26,762 nucleotides of DNA from Fen-1308 sp035319185 (GTDB lineage: Bacteria > Nitrospirota > Thermodesulfovibrionia > Thermodesulfovibrionales > Dissulfurispiraceae), in contig DATHDF010000090.1 of the NCBI GenBank assembly GCA_035319185.1, forward strand, positions 1 through 26,762. Reading direction: 5' to 3'. The translations under genes were made by a program, and so were the position numbers. The notes beneath the pieces are model-generated. The model was given only the letters and a program-made list of their open reading frames with translations. It ran no database searches and was not told the origin of the DNA. This document shows, piece after piece, positions 13,844 to 21,390 of this stretch (positions are counted from its first letter, which is position 1; every line of letters begins with the position of its first letter).

Positions 13844-14916
13844 ATATGATCACGAAAAGACTTTCCTTTCTTGACCGGTTTCTCACCCTCTGGATATTTG
13901 CGGCTATGGCCTTCGGAGTAGGAATCGGGTATTTCATCCCGGGCGTGGAAGGCCTCATCAACAGCTTCCAGGTCGGCACGACCAACATCCCGATTGCCAT
14001 CGGCCTTATCCTCATGATGTACCCTCCTCTTGCCAAGGTCAAATACGAGGAGCTCGGAGAGGTCTTCAGAAACCGAAAGGTCCTTGGTTTATCCCTGATC
14101 CAGAACTGGATCATAGGTCCGATCCTGATGTTCCTTCTGGCCATCATTTTTCTGCAGGATTATCCCGAATATATGGTCGGGTTGATCATGATCGGCCTGG
14201 CCCGATGCATAGCCATGGTTATCGTCTGGAACGACCTTGCATGCGGAGACCCCGAATATGCGGCCGGACTGGTTGCTTTCAACTCGATCTTTCAGGTGCT
14301 CTTCTTTTCGGTTTACGCATATGTCTTCATCACCGTCCTTCCGTCATGGTTCGGACTTCAGGGGGCGGTCGTGCATGTAACCATAGGCCAGATCGCAAAG
14401 AGCGTCTTTATCTATCTTGGAATACCCTTTCTCGCCGGGATGCTGACCCGCTTCGGCCTTCTGAAGATCAGGGACAGGCAGTGGTTTGAACGGGAATTCA
14501 TCCCGAGGATAAGCCCGCTGACCCTTATATTTCTTCTCTTTACCATCATCGTCATGTTTTCACTAAAGGGAAATTATATCGTCAAACTGCCTATGGATGT
14601 TGTGCACATTGCAATACCGCTGCTTATCTATTTTGTAGTGATGTTCCTTGTTTCGTTCTATCTCGGCAGAAAGATAGGCGCGGATTACCCCAAGACGGCC
14701 ACCCTCTCGTTCACCGCCGCCAGCAACAACTTCGAGCTCGCCATAGCCGTAGCAGTGGCGGTCTTCGGCATCAATTCGGGTGCGGCCTTTGCGGCGGTCA
14801 TAGGACCTCTCGTCGAGGTTCCGGCATTGATCGGACTTGTAAATGTAGCCCTCTATTTTCAGAGGAAATACTTTGCGGACCAATATTGCAAGGTTACAGG
14901 TGCTCGTCCTCATTAA
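13840..14916 (+). CDS. acr3: ACR3-family arsenite efflux pump
   Basis: A 358-aa inner-membrane carrier with about 10 hydrophobic segments. The ATG at 13840 is chosen over one at 13819 because it overlaps the arsR stop (ATGA) and follows a GGAG. The family's essential Cys lies in GLARCIAMVIVWNDLACGD (Cys123). Also typical are FNSIFQVLFFSVYAYVF and the late LSFTAASNNFELAIAVAVAV. It exports arsenite using the proton gradient. No arsenate reductase gene follows, so arsenate would have to be reduced by an enzyme encoded elsewhere, or arsenite is met directly, as in anoxic habitats. Confidence 0.95.
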   Translation: MNMITKRLSFLDRFLTLWIFAAMAFGVGIGYFIPGVEGLINSFQVGTTNIPIAIGLILMMYPPLAKVKYEELGEVFRNRKVLGLSLIQNWIIGPILMFLLAIIFLQDYPEYMVGLIMIGLARCIAMVIVWNDLACGDPEYAAGLVAFNSIFQVLFFSVYAYVFITVLPSWFGLQGAVVHVTIGQIAKSVFIYLGIPFLAGMLTRFGLLKIRDRQWFEREFIPRISPLTLIFLLFTIIVMFSLKGNYIVKLPMDVVHIAIPLLIYFVVMFLVSFYLGRKIGADYPKTATLSFTAASNNFELAIAVAVAVFGINSGAAFAAVIGPLVEVPALIGLVNVALYFQRKYFADQYCKVTGARPH

Positions 14917-14923
14917 TACTGAT

Positions 14924-14940
14924 TGCAACGCAATGTTGCA
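14924..14940 (+). terminator. Weak hairpin after acr3
   Basis: TGCAAC and GTTGCA form a 6-bp stem 8 nt after the acr3 stop, followed by CCATATTTTA. It may end the arsenic operon, but it is short and AT-rich. Confidence 0.3.
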
Positions 14941-15018
14941 CCATATTTTACTAAATATTTCCATTCATCATCCGATATGAGTTATTATACGTTCAATCAA
15001 TCGATTAGATAACTTACT

Positions 15019-15438
15019 ATGAGCATATTCCCGGTCGCAAATACAAAGGATCAGGCGCTGAGGGCAATGATGGATGAACTCGGCATCAGGGAGGCTGATA
15101 TAGAGGAGTCTTTCGTACGTTCGGGTGGTCATGGGGGACAGAATGTCAACAAGACCTCGACCTGCGTATATCTGAAGCATGCGCCCACCGGCATCGAGGT
15201 AAAGTGCCAAAAAGAGCGTTCTCAGGCACTGAATCGCTATCATGCCAGAGTGCTTTTGGTAAAAAAAATCGAGCAGATGATGAAGGGGATCGAAAGCGAC
15301 GAGGTCCAGAGGATAGAAAAACTGAGGCGTCAGAAACGCAAACGTTCGAAGAGGGCCAAGGAAAAGATGCTTGCCGACAAATCGGCCCTCGGAGAAAAAA
15401 AGAAATTAAGGGCCGCAGTGTCACCGGAGGATTATTGA
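15019..15438 (+). CDS. Release-factor-like peptidyl-tRNA hydrolase (ArfB/C12orf65 type)
   Basis: A 139-aa protein with only the catalytic domain of class I release factors. SFVRSGGHGGQNVNKTST carries the GGQ motif (39-41) that triggers peptidyl-tRNA hydrolysis. There is no codon-recognition domain (no PxT or SPF region). A long basic tail (about 85-125, LRRQKRKRSKRAKEK) resembles the ArfB tail that enters the empty mRNA channel of stalled ribosomes. It therefore probably rescues non-stop ribosomes. No clear ribosome site precedes the ATG. It is followed, with stop and ATG overlapping (TGATG), by the small selenoprotein gene. Confidence 0.82.
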   Translation: MSIFPVANTKDQALRAMMDELGIREADIEESFVRSGGHGGQNVNKTSTCVYLKHAPTGIEVKCQKERSQALNRYHARVLLVKKIEQMMKGIESDEVQRIEKLRRQKRKRSKRAKEKMLADKSALGEKKKLRAAVSPEDY

Positions 15439-15455
15439 TGGGAGGGAATGGTTTT

Positions 15456-15644
15456 ATGCAGTTGTTATGCAAGGATTGCAACAGTAAACTGCGGCTTGTA
15501 ATCGGCTGAGCGCGCGTAATATTGAGCTGCACGTCGTGCAGCAACATATATAACCCCCTTGACTACAAGGAGGCATTCGATGAGGAAACCTGGAACATGA
15601 TCCAGCGGAGGAACTGCAGGGTAGGCAGCGCGTGTGAGCGGTAA
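15456..15644 (+). CDS. Small dual-CxxC selenoprotein (in-frame UGA = Sec)
   Basis: The frame encodes 62 aa if TGA at 15507-15509 is read as selenocysteine (residue 18). Before it is MQLLCKDCNSKLRLVIG with Cys5-x2-Cys8; after it ARVILSCTSCSNIYNPLDYK with Cys25-x2-Cys28, then EAFDEETWNMIQRRN. Two CxxC knuckles followed by an acidic FDEETW segment make one coherent zinc-ribbon-like protein. I recall a group annotated as dual CXXC motif small (seleno)proteins. GGAGGGA lies 8 nt before the ATG at 15456; an in-frame ATG at 15438 also has GGAGG. A 7-bp hairpin follows the UGA at SECIS distance. The TAA stop overlaps the next gene by 11 nt, as if the full frame is translated. Function unknown, probably redox or metal binding. 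Confidence 0.8.
15526..15542 (+). promoter_or_regulatory. Bacterial SECIS-like hairpin
   Basis: GCTGCAC and GTGCAGC form a perfect 7-bp stem with the 3-nt loop GTC. The loop G lies 24 nt after the UGA. Bacterial SECIS elements have an apical loop with G in the first two positions, 16-37 nt after the UGA; this fits. It would bind SelB to deliver Sec-tRNA. Confidence 0.7.
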
Positions 15645-16266
15645 ACCTGCCCGCGGCTTCAGTTGTGCGGATGACGAAAAGGTGCAACCGTGGCTGAGGC
15701 TGCTCCTGGATGCCTATGCGGTTATAGATGAAGGAGTAGCTTCCGGCATAGCGGAAGAAGTGAAGAAGCGCGGCTTCAGGCTTGCCTGTTCAAAGGGCTG
15801 CGGCAACTGCTGCGCCACCCATCGTGATATACCTGTTTATCCGCTGGAACTCATTGGAATTTACTGGTTTGTTATCGAAAAAATTGGTCGGCCCCTTCGC
15901 AGCATCGTAAAAAAACAGCTACTCGAACATCGCAGAGGCGGAATCTGTCCGTTTCTTGTTGATGCCGCGTGCTCTATACACCAGATGCGGCCCGCCGCAT
16001 GCAGGCAGTTCAATGTCTTCAACAAGCCCTGCGAGTCGGGCGAAGACCCTTTCTATACGAGAAGGGCAGATGTGCTTACGCCGATCAGCCGTTATATTGA
16101 TAAGGCGTTTTCTATCATGCTGCCATTCTACGGCATAACCGATAAGCGCGAGATCAAACGGGCATCGGCGACGAGGCTCATCAACTCTCTGGCCCGCCCG
16201 CTGCAGCTCTGTCCGTGGCACGAGTTGCCGGCCAGAATGGACGAATTCGACATATCCAAAAAATAA
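15634..16266 (+). CDS. YkgJ-type cysteine-cluster protein
   Basis: A 210-aa protein of the zinc/iron-chelating CxxCxxCC family. The first cluster is ACSKGCGNCCATHRD; the second is GGICPFLVDAACSIHQMRPA followed by CRQFN, the usual C-x(7-8)-C-x-I-Y/H-x3-P-x2-C order. A further Cys pair region follows at NKPCES and a late QLCPWHE. Such proteins bind a metal or Fe-S centre; their exact role is not known. GTG start, overlapping the selenoprotein stop by 11 nt, with AGGGTAGG upstream. The tight overlap links it functionally to the small selenoprotein. Confidence 0.82.
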   Translation: MSGKPARGFSCADDEKVQPWLRLLLDAYAVIDEGVASGIAEEVKKRGFRLACSKGCGNCCATHRDIPVYPLELIGIYWFVIEKIGRPLRSIVKKQLLEHRRGGICPFLVDAACSIHQMRPAACRQFNVFNKPCESGEDPFYTRRADVLTPISRYIDKAFSIMLPFYGITDKREIKRASATRLINSLARPLQLCPWHELPARMDEFDISKK

Positions 16267-16374
16267 TACGGCTTAATCCTGATTTCATGAGCAAGCTTAC
16301 TTAAACCACTCAAGGGCTAATTCAGCGCGCTGCAATCCGGATACCTCTGCCTGACCGCCAAAAGAACGGAATCT

Positions 16375-16402
16375 TTGTAATGTTTGCCAAATCAAGTAAA
16401 AT
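16375..16402 (+). promoter_or_regulatory. Possible promoter of the dehydrogenase gene
   Basis: TTGTAA (16375-16380) and TAAAAT (16397-16402) are 16 bp apart, about 35 nt before the ATG. The -35 match is moderate. Confidence 0.35.
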
Positions 16403-16435
16403 ACTGACATCATAGTTTGCCAGGAGGGTTCGGCC

Positions 16436-17704
16436 ATGGACAAAGCCGATGCGGCCTTTGCCAATGACATCAATGTCTGCAAGCTGTGCATGAGCGAGTT
16501 GGCGGATATCTATGCTGACTTGCGTCTGTCCTCCGAGGAACTCGAGCTGCTCAGCGTCCCGGACAGGTCGTTCACTGTGCACTTCCCGGTCAGGATGGAC
16601 TCGGGCCGGTCCAGAATGTTCATCGGATATCGCGTACAATACAACGACGCCAGAGGCCCCGCAAAAGGCGGCATCAGGTTCCATCCCGGCTTGAACCTTT
16701 ACCACCTTAGAGACCTCTCTTTCCTCATGATGCTCAAGTGCGCCGTGGTGAATATCCCATTCGGCGGGTCCAAGGGCGGGGTAGTCGTCAATCCCAAGGA
16801 ACTTTCAAGGAATGAACTCGAACAGCTTACCCGCGGATATGTCCGGGCGATAGCCGACTACATCGGCCCGTTCAAAGACATCCCGGCTCCCGATGTATAT
16901 ACCGACGAACAGATCATGGCCTGGATGCTGGACGAATATGAGAGGATCAAAGGGATGCATGTGCCTGCTGCGATCACGGGCAAGCCGGTCGAGCTGGGCG
17001 GTTGCGCTGCCAGGGGCTATTCGACTTCTTTGGGTGGCGTCTACATTCTGGAGGAGGCGCTGAGGCGGATTGGCAGAGATAAAACAGCTGTCAGGGTCGC
17101 TGTACAGGGATTCGGCCATGTAGGGTTTAATGCAGCTCGTATTCTGCACGAAAAGGGATACAGAATCATAGCGGTCAGTGATTCAAAGGGGAGCATTATG
17201 GATGAAAGCGGACTCGACATCTCTGGCGTCATCGAGCACAAGAGGCGTACAGGAGGCGTAGCCGGATTCCCCGGAAGCCGGAATATTTCCGGAGATGAGC
17301 TCATAACATGTGATTGCGATGTGCTCATACCGGCTGCACTCTCTGACCAGATAAATGAAGATCACGCCCGTCAATTAAAGGCCGGAATCGTATTGGAACT
17401 GGCCAATGCCCCGACTCTCCAGCAGGCTGACAAGATACTCACTGAACGCGGTATGCTCATCATCCCTGATATTGTAGCCAATGCAGGGGGGGTCGTAGTG
17501 AGCTACTTTGAGTGGAGCCAGAATCTGGACAACGACTACTGGCAGGATGAGGAGGTGCTCAGAAGACTAAATTCGGTCATGATAAAGGCCTTCAACGACG
17601 TCTATTGGGTCTGCTCATCGGAGCCGTGCAGCATGAGAAAGGCTGCGTACGCGCTTGGCGTCAGGAGGGTCCTCAGCGCCGAACGGCTTCGGGGGCGATT
17701 ATAG
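16436..17704 (+). CDS. Glutamate/leucine dehydrogenase family enzyme
   Basis: A 422-aa NAD(P)-dependent amino acid dehydrogenase, length normal for GDH. The substrate domain has GPAKGGIRFHP (Lys77) and NIPFGGSKGGVVVNP with Lys113 as expected catalytic lysine; DIPAPDVYTDEQIMAWMLDE follows. The Rossmann domain starts at VRVAVQGFGHVGFNAARIL. Two family motifs differ from standard GDH: ELANAPT instead of EGANGPT and PDVYTDE instead of PDVGT, so it may be a specialised paralogue. Catalyses reversible oxidative deamination of glutamate to 2-oxoglutarate, or of a related amino acid. GGAGGG lies 8 nt before the ATG. Converges with the DUF1573 selenoprotein gene with a 3-nt gap. Confidence 0.88.
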   Translation: MDKADAAFANDINVCKLCMSELADIYADLRLSSEELELLSVPDRSFTVHFPVRMDSGRSRMFIGYRVQYNDARGPAKGGIRFHPGLNLYHLRDLSFLMMLKCAVVNIPFGGSKGGVVVNPKELSRNELEQLTRGYVRAIADYIGPFKDIPAPDVYTDEQIMAWMLDEYERIKGMHVPAAITGKPVELGGCAARGYSTSLGGVYILEEALRRIGRDKTAVRVAVQGFGHVGFNAARILHEKGYRIIAVSDSKGSIMDESGLDISGVIEHKRRTGGVAGFPGSRNISGDELITCDCDVLIPAALSDQINEDHARQLKAGIVLELANAPTLQQADKILTERGMLIIPDIVANAGGVVVSYFEWSQNLDNDYWQDEEVLRRLNSVMIKAFNDVYWVCSSEPCSMRKAAYALGVRRVLSAERLRGRL

Positions 17705-17707
17705 GAC

Positions 17708-18097
17708 TTACTTGCTGGGTTGAGCTGCTGCAATCTCAGCCGTCAGAGTCAGCGTAACCTGCGTCCTTGACGGGTCATTGCTGTAAATCCGAACAGATTT
17801 GACAAAGCGCCCTCTTTCATTGCTGGAATTGATTTTTACCGTAATGCTACTCGTTTCTCCAGGCTTTATCCGGCTCGAACTGGCCAGAGCTGCCGTGCAG
17901 CCTCAGGGCGCCTCAATCCGCCTGATGATAAGGTCTTCGCTCCCGCTGTTGCGGAGTTCGAACACATGCTCCAAAACAGAATTTGCAGCGACAATGCCGA
18001 AGTCATACGTCTCGCCGTCAAAAGCTATCTGAGGCTGAGCCAATGCAGTCGCAGGGATAAGCACGACAACTGCAAAAATAAGTATTCTCGTCAGCAT
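17708..18097 (-). CDS. DUF1573-family exported selenoprotein (Sec-Gly-Cys motif)
   Basis: The frame encodes 129 aa if TGA at 17905-17903 is read as selenocysteine (residue 65). A signal peptide (MLTRILIFAVVVLIPATALA) is followed by an immunoglobulin-like DUF1573 domain: YDFGIVAANSVLEHVFELRN, then SGSEDLIIRRIEAP. The family's usual CGCT comes next; here it reads UGCT, the UGA replacing exactly the first Cys. The rest of the domain continues without further stops: RIKPGETSSITVKINSSNER, then SVRIYSNDPS and VTLTLTAEI. AGGAGG lies before the ATG, which overlaps the fumarase stop by 7 nt. A UxC motif suggests a periplasmic thiol/selenol redox role. A nonsense mutation is the alternative, but a second UGA gene in the window and the exact Cys position argue against it. 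Confidence 0.78.
17870..17890 (-). promoter_or_regulatory. Candidate SECIS hairpin after the DUF1573 UGA
   Basis: Two overlapping folds are possible. GCTC/GAGC (13-16 with 27-30 nt after the UGA) gives a 10-nt loop with G second. CTGGC/GCCGG (16-20 with 29-33) gives an 8-nt loop with G third. Both place the loop G at 18-23 nt from the UGA, within the bacterial SECIS range. It is weaker than the hairpin at 15526. Confidence 0.4.
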
Positions 18098-19710
18098 GAT
18101 ATCCTCCTGTAAAGATCGTTTCCCTTGTCATCTACAATAATAAACGCCGGAAAATCCGCAACTTCGATCCTCCATACGGCTTCCATGCCGAGTTCCGGAT
18201 AATCGATGCAATCGACCTTCCTGATGTTCTCCTCAGCGAGTAAGGCCGCCGGTCCGCCGATCGAGCCCAGATAAAAGCCGCCGTATTTCTTGCAGGCCTC
18301 GGCAACCTGACTGCTGCGGTTACCTTTTGCTATCATTATCATCGAGCCGCCCATGGACTGCAGCAGATCGACATATGAATCCATACGCCCTGCAGTTGTA
18401 GGACCGAAAGACCCCGACGGTTTGCCCGGAGGCGTCTTTGCCGGGCCTGCATAATACACGGGGAAGTCCTTCAGATAGTTAGGGATGCCTTTTCCCTCGT
18501 CGATGCGCTCTTTGAATTTCGCATGGGCTATGTCACGGGCGACGATGAGCGTGCCCGTAAGCGACAGCTGTGTTCCAACATCATGCTTTGAGAGATCGGC
18601 AAGTACCTCCTTCATCGGCCTGTTGAGATTAATCCTCACCCCCTGATCGTTCCTTGAACGATACTTCTCCGGTATGAAACGTCCAGGGTTGCGCTCAAGC
18701 TCCTCCAGCCATATGCCGCCCCTGTCTATCCTGGCCCTTATATTGCGGTCGGCTGCGCATGAGACCCCTATTCCAACAGGACACGAGGCCCCATGTCGCG
18801 GCAGGCGTACTACACGTACATCTAGCGCAAAGTACTTGCCGCCGAACTGGGCGCCGAACCCGAGATTATGAGCTGCTGCCAGGAGTTTCTTTTCAAGTTC
18901 AATGTCACGAAAGGCCTGGCCGCGCTTATTGCCCGCAGCAGGCAGCTCATCGTAATATTTTGCTGACGCCAGTTTGACGGCTTTCAGGCAAGCTTCACCC
19001 GAGGTACCGCCGATAACGAACGCAATATGATAAGGGGGGCAGGCCGCTGTCCCCAGCGACCTCATCTTTTCAACAAGGAACTTCTCCAGCGATTCCGGAT
19101 TCAAGAGGGCTTTGGTTTCCTGATAGAGCGCTGTCTTGTTAGCCGAGCCTCCGCCTTTCGCCATAAACAAGAATTTATATTCCATACCATCGGCAGCGTA
19201 CAAATCGATCTGCGAAGGCATATTGTTCCCAGTGTTAATCTCATTATACATGTCCAGTCCAGCGGTTTGCGAATACCGGAGGTTTTCCTCCATATACGTC
19301 TTCATGATGCCCCTGGTCAGGTATTCTTCGTCGTTGCCGCCTGTCCAAACCATTTGCCCCTTCGTAGCGAACACTGTTGCAGTGCCCGTATCCTGACAAA
19401 GCGGAAGTACAAACTGCGAGGCGACCTCCGCATTGCGTAGCATGGCTACAGCCACTCCGCGGTCATTTAGAGAAGCCTCCGGGTCCGAGAGTATTGCCGC
19501 CATCTGCTGAAGATGTTCAGCCCTGAGCAGGAAAGAGACATCTCGCATAGCCTGATTTGCAAGGAACGCGAGCCCCTCGGGATCTATCTTAAGGACATCT
19601 GCTCCCTCGAAGCTTGCAGTCGATACATAATCAGCAGTCAGAAGGCGATATTTAGTCTTGTCTGAGCCAGAGTGGTAAGGGGTTTGCTGAGCGTTCCGGT
19701 ATTCTTTCAT
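18091..19710 (-). CDS. fumA: Class I fumarate hydratase (Fe-S)
   Basis: A 539-aa single-chain class I fumarase, close to E. coli FumA/FumB in length and in long stretches of sequence that I recognise. It interconverts fumarate and malate with a labile [4Fe-4S] cluster. Cluster cysteines fit LPLCQDTGTA, and GASCPVGIGVSCAADRN. Other hallmarks: AKGGGSANKTALYQETKALL, PPYHIAFVIGGTSGE, AGPAKTPPGKPSGSFGPTTA and the C-terminal GNRSSQVAEACKKYGGFYLG. No clear ribosome site before the ATG. The last codons contain the ribosome site of the DUF1573 selenoprotein and overlap its ATG, so they share one operon. The cluster's oxygen sensitivity suits an anaerobe. Confidence 0.95.
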   Translation of the reverse strand: MKEYRNAQQTPYHSGSDKTKYRLLTADYVSTASFEGADVLKIDPEGLAFLANQAMRDVSFLLRAEHLQQMAAILSDPEASLNDRGVAVAMLRNAEVASQFVLPLCQDTGTATVFATKGQMVWTGGNDEEYLTRGIMKTYMEENLRYSQTAGLDMYNEINTGNNMPSQIDLYAADGMEYKFLFMAKGGGSANKTALYQETKALLNPESLEKFLVEKMRSLGTAACPPYHIAFVIGGTSGEACLKAVKLASAKYYDELPAAGNKRGQAFRDIELEKKLLAAAHNLGFGAQFGGKYFALDVRVVRLPRHGASCPVGIGVSCAADRNIRARIDRGGIWLEELERNPGRFIPEKYRSRNDQGVRINLNRPMKEVLADLSKHDVGTQLSLTGTLIVARDIAHAKFKERIDEGKGIPNYLKDFPVYYAGPAKTPPGKPSGSFGPTTAGRMDSYVDLLQSMGGSMIMIAKGNRSSQVAEACKKYGGFYLGSIGGPAALLAEENIRKVDCIDYPELGMEAVWRIEVADFPAFIIVDDKGNDLYRRISC

Positions 19711-19852
19711 CTGACTAAATTAATTATATGCCGCATGAACGCACCAATACAAGCCGGATTTAAGATAACTACTACACGTATGAGGAGGTCATATCTACAA
19801 AATCGTCGGAATTTGTTGTGCAAAGAAAAACCGTATGATATAGTTGAATAAC

Positions 19853-21223
19853 ATGGACACAGAACAATACCATATCCTTGTAGTAGACGACGATCCTAAA
19901 ATAAGAGCGCTGGTGCGGGCGGTTCTCGAACGCCGTGGATGGGCTTCAAGGGAGGCCTCTGACGGCCTCAAGGCCATTGAGATGTGTGATGCCGAAAGAC
20001 CTGCTGTTGTCCTGCTCGACATGCGGATGCCGAAGCTTGACGGCCTTACAACCCTGCGCGAGCTCAGGAAAATTGACAGCGATCTGCCTATAATAATGGT
20101 CTCTGCACACGCAGATGTGCAGGACGCCGTAAACGCGATAAAGCTTGGCGCGTATGATTTCATTGTAAAACCTCCGGACTTTGACAGGCTGACAATCGTC
20201 ATCAGCAGGGCCCTGGAACAGAGCAAACTGTCCCACGGCTTTAAGAAACTCGACGCCACGATCGACCATTCCCTCGAAAGCTTTCTGGGAAGCAGCAGCA
20301 GCATGAGAAAGGTGGTCGAGCAGATAAGGCAGGTCGCTGCCACCGATTTCTCGGTAATCATGCAGGGCGAGACAGGCACAGGAAAGACGACCGTGTCCCG
20401 GATGATTCACAATATGAGCAGGCGCTCGCTGGGTCCTTTTGTCTCGGTCGATGTTGGAAGCATGCCGGAAACGCTAGTGGAAAGCGAACTTTTCGGCCAT
20501 GAAAAAGGGGCCTTCACTGGCGCCGAGCACAAGAAGAAAGGGTTCTTCGAGGTGGCCGCCGGAGGGACATTGCTCATAGACGATTTGCAAAACGTTCCGC
20601 TCCATGTGCAGAGCAAGCTTTTGCGCGCGGTCGATGACAAAAAGATTTATCCGATCGGGGCGTTGGCGCCGGTCGATATAGATGTCCGCATCATTGTCGC
20701 CACTAATGTTGATGCGCGCAAGGCTGTGCACGAAAACAAGCTGAAATCCGACCTCTTCTTCAGGCTGTGCGAATTCATGATCGACATCCCGCCTCTAAGG
20801 GAGCGGTCCCATGATATCCCATACCTTGGCCGCAACTTTATGCTGGAAGTTTCAGCGGAACTCAACAAACCCATGCGCGAAATAGCATCGAAAGCGATAG
20901 AGCATCTTAAAAGATATGCCTGGCCGGGAAATGTCCGGGAGCTGAAGAATGTCATGCGCCGCGCCGTGCTTATCGCCGAGAGCGATGTAATAACGGACGC
21001 GCATCTGGAGTTTCTGATAGGCGGGGGCTACGGCAGCAAGATATACGCGCCGCTGCTCCAGCGCGAGCTGCCCACCATGAACCTGAAAGAGCTTGAACTG
21101 ATCGCCATAAAAAGGGCCCTTGAACTGTCAGGTGGCAATAAATCCGAGGCAGCGTCCCTTTTGAATATTGACTATTCAACCCTCCACAGAAAGATCAAAC
21201 AGATGAAGTCATTGCAAGATTAG
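19853..21223 (+). CDS. NtrC-family sigma-54-dependent response regulator
   Basis: A 456-aa activator. Residues 5-120 are a receiver with Asp12/Asp13, phospho-acceptor Asp56 (LLDMRMP) and Lys106 (VKPP). Residues 143-370 are the AAA+ domain: Walker A GETGTGKT (172-179), sigma-54 contact loop GAFTGA (219-224) and Walker B LLIDDLQNV. The C-terminus (about 410-450) is a Fis-type helix-turn-helix, GGNKSEAASLLNIDYSTLHR. A TTG nine bases upstream is an alternative start; neither has a good ribosome site. No histidine kinase is nearby, so the partner is an orphan elsewhere. A clear sigma-54 promoter lies 0.7 kb downstream, a natural target. Confidence 0.93.
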   Translation: MDTEQYHILVVDDDPKIRALVRAVLERRGWASREASDGLKAIEMCDAERPAVVLLDMRMPKLDGLTTLRELRKIDSDLPIIMVSAHADVQDAVNAIKLGAYDFIVKPPDFDRLTIVISRALEQSKLSHGFKKLDATIDHSLESFLGSSSSMRKVVEQIRQVAATDFSVIMQGETGTGKTTVSRMIHNMSRRSLGPFVSVDVGSMPETLVESELFGHEKGAFTGAEHKKKGFFEVAAGGTLLIDDLQNVPLHVQSKLLRAVDDKKIYPIGALAPVDIDVRIIVATNVDARKAVHENKLKSDLFFRLCEFMIDIPPLRERSHDIPYLGRNFMLEVSAELNKPMREIASKAIEHLKRYAWPGNVRELKNVMRRAVLIAESDVITDAHLEFLIGGGYGSKIYAPLLQRELPTMNLKELELIAIKRALELSGGNKSEAASLLNIDYSTLHRKIKQMKSLQD

Positions 21224-21259
21224 CAACCGCCCCGCAGACACCCTTCGCTCGATAGTCGT

Positions 21260-21285
21260 ATTGCAAACTGCCTATTTATTGCAAT
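21260..21285 (+). promoter_or_regulatory. Inverted repeat upstream of the receiver gene
   Basis: ATTGCAA and TTGCAAT form a 7-bp inverted repeat with a 12-bp spacer between the NtrC-type gene and the receiver gene. It could be a dimer-binding site. It is too AT-rich to be a terminator. Confidence 0.3.
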
Positions 21286-21390
21286 CCCCCATACTGCATT
21301 CGAGGATTATCTGCAAAATTTAGCTGTAAAATCAGCAAAATCATAACGGGTATGCCTTTTGCATGCTCAGAGAGGCTCAGAAATACCGCC

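Noticed and set aside
17903..18097. A complete 64-aa DUF1573-like protein ending at the TGA
   Set aside because: The domain continues in the same frame after the TGA for 64 codons, so the short form would be half a domain.
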